NCBI GenBank assembly: GCA_002480565.1
Contig: DLCK01000072.1
Coordinates: forward strand, 108,625 to 172,624
Reading direction: 5' to 3'
Source: Phycisphaerales bacterium UBA7800
GTDB lineage: Bacteria > Planctomycetota > Phycisphaerae > Phycisphaerales > Phycisphaeraceae
Length of the DNA stretch: 64,000 nucleotides
A program made the translations under genes and the position numbers. Below, piece after piece: positions 58,262 through 64,000 of this stretch; positions within the stretch are counted from its first letter, which is position 1, and the number at the start of each line of letters is the position of its first letter. Below the pieces are notes generated by a model that saw only the letters and a program-made list of their open reading frames with translations, did not search any database and had not been told where the DNA came from.

Positions 58262-59620
58262 TCACTGTATGGATTCTTTGCAAGCGATCTTCGCGTAATC
58301 CAATGCCTGCCCCATTCGCTTAATCGCCGTGTGAATCCGATCCAAGGATTCATAGCCGAAGCTTAAACGCAGTTGGCGATTGCCTTGTTCAACCATGTCA
58401 CCATTGGGATTCACACAGAAGCTCCCGGGAATGTAGATGACCGTCGGATGGGTATCTGCATCAATCGACAGATCACCGGTGTTTCTGGACAGGAATTTAA
58501 AAAAGTCGCTCCCCTGCCTGGTGACCACGTTTTTAAATGTCAGATAAAAATAGAATCCAGCCCGACCGCCAATAATCGACGCCACCTCATCGCCAAGATA
58601 CTGCTCAATCCACTTGCGGGTCTGCACTGCTTTTTCACGGTATCCGGCTTTAACGGATTGAATCTGTTCACTGGCATGTTGTTCAAGCAGTAAGGCTGCG
58701 ACATGTTGATTTAACAGCGGCGCACTGAATCCGACATCCGAGACCTTCTGGACCATGGCATCCAAAAACGCAGACGGTTTGGCAAGCATGTATCCGACGC
58801 GCAGAGTCGGTGCCAACGTCTTGGAAAGCGTGCCAATCTCGTGAACAATCCCAAGCTCATCATGCAGTAATGCACTGTCAGGTGTCGGTGTATCCGGATC
58901 GTGAATCAACTGTTCATAGGCGGTATCCATCACCAATGGGATTTTGCGTCGCTGCTCGGTGCAGAGTTTATTCACCAGTCGAACCAGGCCGATGCGTCGC
59001 TGCGTGGTGAGGATGCTGCAACTGGGATTGTTGACGGTGACGATGTAGGCAAAGCTGATTTCGCTTCGACGCTTGCCAAGTGTTTTGAGTTTGTCTGCCA
59101 GGATATCCGTGCGTATACCGTCGCGGTCTTCAGGGACACTAAGCAGTTCAAAACCGGCGCGTTGGAGTTGATTGGTATAAATGTAATACAACGGGTCGGT
59201 GGTAATCACGATTCCCTTGGGCAAAATCTGCGTCAGCCCGTCGAGTAAACTTGTCGCGCCGTTGGCACCGATGATCATTTTTAAATCCAGCAAGTCCGCA
59301 GGTGTGAGATTACCAAAGTTGTGATAGGCAATGTAGGTGCGAATCGCTGCGATGAGTTCGGTCACGCCATCGGGTGAACCGTAGTTAAACGGTGCATGAA
59401 AGTCAGCATTGTGTGCGACGATGTGATTGACCGCGTCTGCGATATGCTGCCGGGGGATGGTTGACTCGTTGACATAGCCCACGCCCAGATTGATGTCGAT
59501 TGCTGGTCGAAAGGTGGTGGCAAAGCTGGCCATCATCTGCGCAACGGGAGATGGTGTCGTCGATGCCTGCCCATACTCAGAAAGTAAAATCTCGTGCATC
59601 AAGACATTGTACAGTTTCAA
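58262..59620 (-). CDS. PLP-dependent aminotransferase, class I/II fold
   Basis: The 452-residue protein has the fold-type I aminotransferase features: an N-terminal INLGVGY and YGSPDGVTELIAAIRTYI, IGANGATSLLDGLTQIL, the VNNPSCSILTTQRR loop, the aspartate in VMDTAYEQL, and the PLP-lysine block HEIGTLSKTLAPTLRVGYM, then a C-terminal FGYES arginine region. It resembles 2-aminoadipate or aromatic aminotransferases of the MocR-like branch without a DNA-binding domain. The substrate is not predictable. ATG at 59599 is an alternative start. Confidence 0.85.
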   Translation of the reverse strand: MKLYNVLMHEILLSEYGQASTTPSPVAQMMASFATTFRPAIDINLGVGYVNESTIPRQHIADAVNHIVAHNADFHAPFNYGSPDGVTELIAAIRTYIAYHNFGNLTPADLLDLKMIIGANGATSLLDGLTQILPKGIVITTDPLYYIYTNQLQRAGFELLSVPEDRDGIRTDILADKLKTLGKRRSEISFAYIVTVNNPSCSILTTQRRIGLVRLVNKLCTEQRRKIPLVMDTAYEQLIHDPDTPTPDSALLHDELGIVHEIGTLSKTLAPTLRVGYMLAKPSAFLDAMVQKVSDVGFSAPLLNQHVAALLLEQHASEQIQSVKAGYREKAVQTRKWIEQYLGDEVASIIGGRAGFYFYLTFKNVVTRQGSDFFKFLSRNTGDLSIDADTHPTVIYIPGSFCVNPNGDMVEQGNRQLRLSFGYESLDRIHTAIKRMGQALDYAKIACKESIQ

Positions 59621-59621
59621 T

Positions 59622-59655
59622 ACACCACAGGTCTGAAGCCCCCGAGCTTTAGTGG
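59622..59655. repeat. GACTGAAGTCC-type short repeat before serS
   Basis: ACCACAGGTCTGAAGCCCCC, then GAGCTTTAGTGGT, has ACCAC/GTGGT ends and a GGTCTGAAGCC core, and is related to the sequence at 30848-30892. Confidence 0.55.
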
Positions 59656-59694
59656 TATGATGTCCACCGATATTAATCTCAAGGATGACCGGAC

Positions 59695-61083
59695 ATGATC
59701 GATCTCAAAGCATTGCGTGACAACCCCGACCGCTACCGTCAAGGGGCAGCCAATAAAAACTATGACCCGACACTCGTCGATCGCCTGCTGTCTGTGGACA
59801 GTGATCTGCGCGAAATGATGAGTCAGCAGCAGAAACTCACGGCAGAGAAAAACGAAATCGGCAAGAAAATCGGCATGATCGCCGGCAAGCTCAAAAAAGC
59901 CTCCGACGACGAAAAGGCTTCATTGCAAACGCAAATGAAAGACCTGCAAGCTCGCCCCAACGAGATCAAACAAATCGAATCCGAACTGGTCACCAAAGTC
60001 AGTGAACTTGAAGCAGCCCGTTTGGAACTGTGGCTCCAAGTCCCACAACCTGCAGACGACGATGTCCCGGTGGGCAAGACCGCAGACGACAACGTCCAGA
60101 TCAGCACTTGGGGACCGGACTGGTTTAGCCCCGGAAAGTCTTTTCAAGAGAACAAAGGGTTCGCTCCCAAAACTCACATGGAACTTGGCGAAGCACTGGG
60201 ACTCTTCGAATTTGAACGTGGCGTGAAAATGGCAGGCTCGCGAAGCTATGTCCTCTGCGGCGATGGCATGCGACTGCACAATGCAATCCTTCGCTATGCG
60301 TTTGACTTTATGACCAATGAGAACGGCTTTAAAGCGATGAGCGTCCCGGTCATGGTTCGCTACGAATGCATGGAAGGCACAGGCTTTTTCCCCTCCGGGC
60401 GTGACCAGGCATACGACATCGGTAACCCCACCGGCGAAGGCTATTCACTGCATCTCACCGGCACAGGCGAAGTCGGACTCATGGGCTATCACATGGGCGA
60501 AATCCTCGACGAAGACCAACTGCCCATCAAGATGACCACCGTCAGCACATGCTTCCGGCGCGAAGCAGGCGCAGCAGGCAAAGACACACGCGGCCTGTAT
60601 CGCATCCATCAATTCGACAAGGTCGAACAAGTCGTCATCTGTAAAGCAGACGAAACCGAAAGTCGCAATTGGCATAAGAACATGCTCGGATTTGTGCAGG
60701 AACTGCTCAAGCGATTGGAACTGCCCCACCGTCTGCTGCAATGCTGCACCGGAGACCTCGGCCCCAAGAATGCGGACATGATCGACGTGGAATGCTGGAT
60801 GCCCAGTCGCGGTGAAGTAGCTGAAGACGGCAGCACCAGTGGTGACTGGGGTGAAACCCACTCCGCCAGCCGACTGTATGACTATCAATGTCGTCGATTA
60901 AATCTGCGATATCGTGATAAGCAAACGAATAAGACGGTGGTCTGTCACGCGTTGAACAACACTGTTGCAGCCAGCCCGCGGATTCTGATCCCGATCATGG
61001 AAATGTATCAAAATGCCGATGGCACAATCACCATCCCCGAAGTCCTTAGGCCGTACATGGGTGGCGATGAAAAGATTGGGTAA
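59695..61083 (+). CDS. serS: Serine-tRNA ligase
   Basis: SerS charges tRNA-Ser and tRNA-Sec. The 462-residue class II synthetase has the N-terminal antiparallel coiled coil that contacts the tRNA (about 28-115, with LTAEKNEIGKKIG), motif 1 around NAILRYAFDFMTNENGFKAM with VPV, motif 2 TVSTCFRREAGAAGKDTRGL, then RIHQFDKVEQ, and motif 3 NNTVAASPRILIPIMEMYQN. Length is slightly above the usual 425-430 because of small insertions. AAGGAT precedes the ATG. Confidence 0.96.
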   Translation: MIDLKALRDNPDRYRQGAANKNYDPTLVDRLLSVDSDLREMMSQQQKLTAEKNEIGKKIGMIAGKLKKASDDEKASLQTQMKDLQARPNEIKQIESELVTKVSELEAARLELWLQVPQPADDDVPVGKTADDNVQISTWGPDWFSPGKSFQENKGFAPKTHMELGEALGLFEFERGVKMAGSRSYVLCGDGMRLHNAILRYAFDFMTNENGFKAMSVPVMVRYECMEGTGFFPSGRDQAYDIGNPTGEGYSLHLTGTGEVGLMGYHMGEILDEDQLPIKMTTVSTCFRREAGAAGKDTRGLYRIHQFDKVEQVVICKADETESRNWHKNMLGFVQELLKRLELPHRLLQCCTGDLGPKNADMIDVECWMPSRGEVAEDGSTSGDWGETHSASRLYDYQCRRLNLRYRDKQTNKTVVCHALNNTVAASPRILIPIMEMYQNADGTITIPEVLRPYMGGDEKIG

Positions 61084-61407
61084 TTGGATTGCCTGATCGT
61101 CGAAGTCGGATCATTTTGAGATATTCAATTCATAAGCCCAAGTCAAAGGAAAATAGTGACGTAGACTGGGATGCGCCCCAAACCAAGTCAATCTCATGGT
61201 TTGCGTGGGTATCTTGAGCTTGGCTGCACTTGGTCTTGAGCTTTCATTTTATGAGTTGACTGCTTTTGATGATCCGCGTTCATTGCATTCTTGCCGTTGA
61301 ATTGCCTTTAATCCCCTGCAAAACCGGTATTTTAAACCCTATTGTTTTAAATCATTGTTAATAAATTGATTGCAATAATCAAATATTCGTGCTAAAATGG
61401 TTTTCTT
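61084..61407 (+). promoter_or_regulatory. serS-folC intergenic region with folC promoter candidate
   Basis: No gene is seen in these 324 bp. TTGCAA (61370-61375), 17 bp, TAAAAT (61393-61398) is a good promoter for folC; the expected transcript start falls within a few bases of the ATG at 61408, and there is no Shine-Dalgarno sequence. A loose inverted repeat is present: TCAATTCATAA (near 61124) against TTATGAGTTGA (near 61248). Confidence 0.5.
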
Positions 61408-62877
61408 ATGCCCACATCGACTACAAAAACCAAGAAAACGACTTCTGCAAGCGGTTCACGTCGCAGTCGTCCAAGCCGTTCCACAGCAGCTGCGATCAGC
61501 AACTTTTCCAGTGCCCAACGCTGGCTGCTCCAACACACCAACCATGAGCGCATGCGCGTCGTGCCTTACAACGACAAGTCGTTTAGCCTTGATCGCATGG
61601 GCAAATTGCTCAAGCTCATGGGCAATCCGCACAACGAACTCAAGTGTGTTCAAATCGCAGGCACCAAAGGTAAAGGCTCGACTTGTGCGATGCTCTCAAG
61701 CATGCTCCAAGCCTGTGGCTATACCGTCGGACTGTTCACCAGCCCGCACTTGGTGGACATGCGTGAACGGATCACCATCAACGGTGAAATGATCACCCAT
61801 GCTGATCTGACCGAGTTGTTTAAGCAGATCGAAGTCCATGAAAAGAAAATGGGTAAGGAATCGGATCTGACTTATTTTGAAGTCCTAACTGCAACGGCAA
61901 TGCGCTACTTCGCGGATCAGGCAGTTGACATTGTGATTCTGGAAACCGGTCTGGGCGGACGCCTGGATTCGACCACGGTCGTCACGCCACTGGTTTGTGG
62001 CCTGGTTCACATCGGTCTGGATCACACCAACATCCTCGGCGAACGCGTTGCGGATATTGCTCGTGAAAAAGCAGGCATCTTCAAAAAGGGTGTCCCGGCA
62101 GTGAGTGTCGAGCAGGTCGAAGAAGTCTGTGAGGTCTTTAACGAAGAAGCTCAGCGCGTGGGTGTGGATTTGGAATACACCGGTAACCAGATCGACTTCT
62201 CGCATCGCTTTGAAGCCAATCGTGAACTGGGCCCGCATACCCGTGTGAGTCTCACGACACAGACCAGTAAATTCGAACACTTACCCGTCCCCCTCAAGGG
62301 TGAGCATCAAGCACACAACTGTGCATTGGCGTTGGCATTACTCGACAAGCTCAAAACGCATGACTTTACCTTTGACCAGGACAAAATCGTCGAAGGTCTT
62401 GCCAAGACCGAGCTTGCCGGCCGCATGGAACAGGTGTTCAATGAACCGCGTGTGATCATTGACGGTGCGCATAATGCCGACTCGATCTACGCGTTGATTC
62501 GTTCACTGGGGGCTCATATCAGCTATGACTCACTGGTGTTGATCTTCGGTTGCGGTCAGGATAAAGATGTCAAGGGCATGCTCACTCAGTTGAGTCTTGG
62601 TGCTGACAAAGTGATCTTCACCCGCGCCAAACTCAATCCGCGTGCATGCGAACCAGCGGACTTGCTTAGCCAGTTCAATGAACTCTCAGGTAAAATGGCC
62701 CAGACGGCTGCGAACCTTGAAGATGCGTTACGATTAGCCTCACGTGCAGTGAGTCGTGAAGATCTGATCGTCGTCACCGGCAGTTTTTATCTTGCAGGTG
62801 AAGCCAAGAAATACTTCATCGACTTGCCAAACCGCAAGCCGGCACCTGTGCCACATCGTGGTCTAAGACGCCGTTAA
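61408..62877 (+). CDS. folC: Folylpolyglutamate synthase / dihydrofolate synthase
   Basis: FolC adds glutamate to dihydropteroate or folates. The 489-residue protein has a roughly 35-residue basic Ser/Thr/Lys/Arg-rich N-terminal extension, then the Mur-ligase-type fold: P-loop IAGTKGKGSTC (83-93), FTSPHLVDMRERI, ILETGLGGRLDSTTV, and DHTNILGERVADIAREKAGI, followed by the C-terminal domain beginning GRMEQVFNEPRVIIDGAHN. The tail (KPAPVPHRGLRRR) is also basic. A closer start is not supported by any ribosome-binding site, and the promoter suggests a nearly leaderless mRNA from this ATG. Confidence 0.92.
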   Translation: MPTSTTKTKKTTSASGSRRSRPSRSTAAAISNFSSAQRWLLQHTNHERMRVVPYNDKSFSLDRMGKLLKLMGNPHNELKCVQIAGTKGKGSTCAMLSSMLQACGYTVGLFTSPHLVDMRERITINGEMITHADLTELFKQIEVHEKKMGKESDLTYFEVLTATAMRYFADQAVDIVILETGLGGRLDSTTVVTPLVCGLVHIGLDHTNILGERVADIAREKAGIFKKGVPAVSVEQVEEVCEVFNEEAQRVGVDLEYTGNQIDFSHRFEANRELGPHTRVSLTTQTSKFEHLPVPLKGEHQAHNCALALALLDKLKTHDFTFDQDKIVEGLAKTELAGRMEQVFNEPRVIIDGAHNADSIYALIRSLGAHISYDSLVLIFGCGQDKDVKGMLTQLSLGADKVIFTRAKLNPRACEPADLLSQFNELSGKMAQTAANLEDALRLASRAVSREDLIVVTGSFYLAGEAKKYFIDLPNRKPAPVPHRGLRRR

Positions 62878-62903
62878 CACGTTATTTCCGGGAAATACAT
62901 TTT

Positions 62904-63539
62904 ATGCTACCAGGTTATCATGCAAGCATGGCGATGATGATTGTCGGTATCGGGATGCTATCCATAGGTCTCGTATTAATCATCATCAGACATAGTGTGG
63001 ACATCCTGCAAAAAAACAATTGGTCTGGACGCTACAGCGGCTTTTTGGTTCTGCTTGGTTTGACGTTGATCAGCTTTTCGACACTCAAATCACGAACGCA
63101 AAATCAAGATCTCGTCACTTTAGCCAATGCTATTGAAGCAGGCGATGGCATGCAAACGCTTAAATGCGTTCAAAAGAATATGTCATTACTTGAAGCGGAT
63201 TTTTCAAAGATAGGAAACGGCGCCCCATTAATCCACCGAGCGATTGACAGTGGGAAACTGGCTATCCTGACACTCGCGGTTTCATCAAACAATCCACCAC
63301 TGCATGTCCTGGATCAACAGGGTCGCACGCCCTTGATTCACGCTTTGGAAAACAGAGAGTTGAGCATGACCAATGTGCTGCTTAATCGCGGCGCGTCCCC
63401 GTCATGCAAGTCGCCCAGGGGCATCGACGCATGCACCCTGGCAATCGAACAGGGTCCTGAATTTGCGGAAATCTTCGCGAGATTGGCACCTGAAATCTAT
63501 GCACAGCACAGTCAATTGGTCGTTAAAAACACCAAGTGA
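62904..63539 (+). CDS. Membrane protein with ankyrin-like repeats
   Basis: The 211-residue protein has two hydrophobic segments (about 9-29 and 43-60) and then an ankyrin-like region, best seen as GAPLIHRAIDSGKLAILTLA and GRTPLIHALENRELSMTNVL with LLNRGASPSCKSPRG. Ankyrin repeats mediate protein contacts. No partner is evident. It begins 26 bp after the folC stop and may be co-transcribed with it. Confidence 0.72.
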   Translation: MLPGYHASMAMMIVGIGMLSIGLVLIIIRHSVDILQKNNWSGRYSGFLVLLGLTLISFSTLKSRTQNQDLVTLANAIEAGDGMQTLKCVQKNMSLLEADFSKIGNGAPLIHRAIDSGKLAILTLAVSSNNPPLHVLDQQGRTPLIHALENRELSMTNVLLNRGASPSCKSPRGIDACTLAIEQGPEFAEIFARLAPEIYAQHSQLVVKNTK

Positions 63540-63559
63540 TTTAACACCCGTAAACTGTT

Positions 63560-64000
63560 TTAACTGCCTGAATGTGTCGGTGACTGGATATTGATCTCTG
63601 CCCAATACTGACAAACCGAGTTGATGACATGACGGAATCGCGTGGGATCAAACGGCTTGACGACATAGCTGTTGACATGTTCCTGATACGCTCGAATACG
63701 GTCAGATTCAACATTGGACGTGGTCAGTACCACCACCGGAATCGCACGGGTTTTAGGATCCGATTTGAGCTTCGCCAACACTTCATGGCCTGAGACTCTA
63801 GGCAGATTCAGATCAAGCAATATCAAGTTCGGTAAGACACGGTCTGAAAATTCGCCCTCAGCATGCATGTATTTCAAAGCCTGTTCGCCGTCGATTACAT
63901 GCGAAATGGAGTTTTTAACTTCACATTTTTCAAGACAACGTATCAGCAGCATGGCATGATCTTCGTCATCTTCAACCACTGAACCACTACCGGCTGAAGC
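63560..64000 (-). CDS. Single-domain response regulator (CheY/Rcp1-like), 5' end beyond window
   Basis: The visible protein is a receiver domain: acidic pair EDDEDH, the phospho-acceptor aspartate in LILLDLNLPRVSG, the Thr/Ser in VVLTTSN and the lysine in YVVKPFD. It has the longer alpha4-region style of Rcp1-like regulators that follow bacteriophytochromes or other hybrid kinases. The frame stays open to the window end; a GTG at 63979 is in frame but leaves no proper first beta strand, so the true start is probably outside. There is no output domain in the visible part. Confidence 0.85.
   Translation of the reverse strand, partial: ASAGSGSVVEDDEDHAMLLIRCLEKCEVKNSISHVIDGEQALKYMHAEGEFSDRVLPNLILLDLNLPRVSGHEVLAKLKSDPKTRAIPVVVLTTSNVESDRIRAYQEHVNSYVVKPFDPTRFRHVINSVCQYWAEINIQSPTHSGS

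Overview
The window looks like a chromosomal segment of a free-living, at least partly anaerobic, polysaccharide-using bacterium of the Planctomycetes group, with Phycisphaerae my best guess. This is inferred from protein character only: FTLIE-type pseudopilins beside parallel beta-helix proteins and LacI regulators, a TMTC-like membrane/TPR protein, and many degenerate palindromic intergenic repeats. G+C is about one half by eye. I recognise no rRNA, tRNA, CRISPR array, transposase or phage gene.

Region by region. 1-10.6 kb: an almost uninterrupted plus-strand [NiFe]-hydrogenase locus, hypF(partial)-hypC-hypD-hypE-cbiM/nikM-like-hoxE-hoxF-hoxU-hoxY-hoxH-maturation protease-hypA-hypB. It encodes a cytoplasmic NAD-coupled bidirectional (group 3d-type) enzyme, its active-site assembly machinery and a candidate nickel permease. 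10.7-12.7 kb: a ZIP metal transporter and a lipoprotein with a gluzincin-type HELTH motif, separated by a 54-55 bp tandem repeat. 12.7-16.4 kb (minus): a LacI regulator, pseudopilin and beta-helix (GH110-like) cassette with two operator-like palindromes. 16.4-20.3 kb: a siroheme-dependent (Ahb) heme locus, with ahbC divergent from an ahbD-like radical SAM gene and an ahbA-ahbB fusion, around an FNR-type box.

20.3-34.9 kb is mostly housekeeping: nadB, an LEA14-like lipoprotein, cstA, plsC, cmk, mltA, pheA, tatC (with a large insertion), a zinc-ribbon membrane protein, uvrC (lacking its usual C-terminal domain) and fusA with a long leader and a clear terminator. 35-39.8 kb is a small hemicellulose locus with an unsecreted GH10 xylanase, IclR regulator, GH172/DUF2961 protein and AraC regulator. 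39.7-43.5 kb holds a HAD phosphatase, RNase PH, a CapD-like sugar-nucleotide enzyme and a PilZ protein. 43.6-47.1 kb is a metal homeostasis pair, a His-rich P1B-type ATPase and a His-rich ZIP permease, the latter behind an excellent promoter overlapped by an 18-bp palindrome.

48.4-55.3 kb (minus) is a second and larger LacI cassette with a secreted beta-sandwich-like protein, two pseudopilins and two secreted beta-helix proteins. It repeats the logic of the 12.7-16.4 kb cassette, including paired operator-like sites exactly 44 bp apart. 55.3-64 kb has a TMTC-like TPR protein, a small gene behind a structured leader, a PLP aminotransferase, serS, folC, an ankyrin-like membrane protein and the start-truncated end of a response regulator.

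The strongest candidate for an undescribed system is the twice-occurring LacI + FTLIE pseudopilin + secreted beta-helix cassette. The second notable layer is a set of at least three dispersed hairpin-forming repeat families (CCGCCAAGACGCCAAG, CCACAGAGNCACAGAG and GATTAGTGATTAGG types) that occupy many gene junctions, and in one case flank a small gene in inverted orientation.
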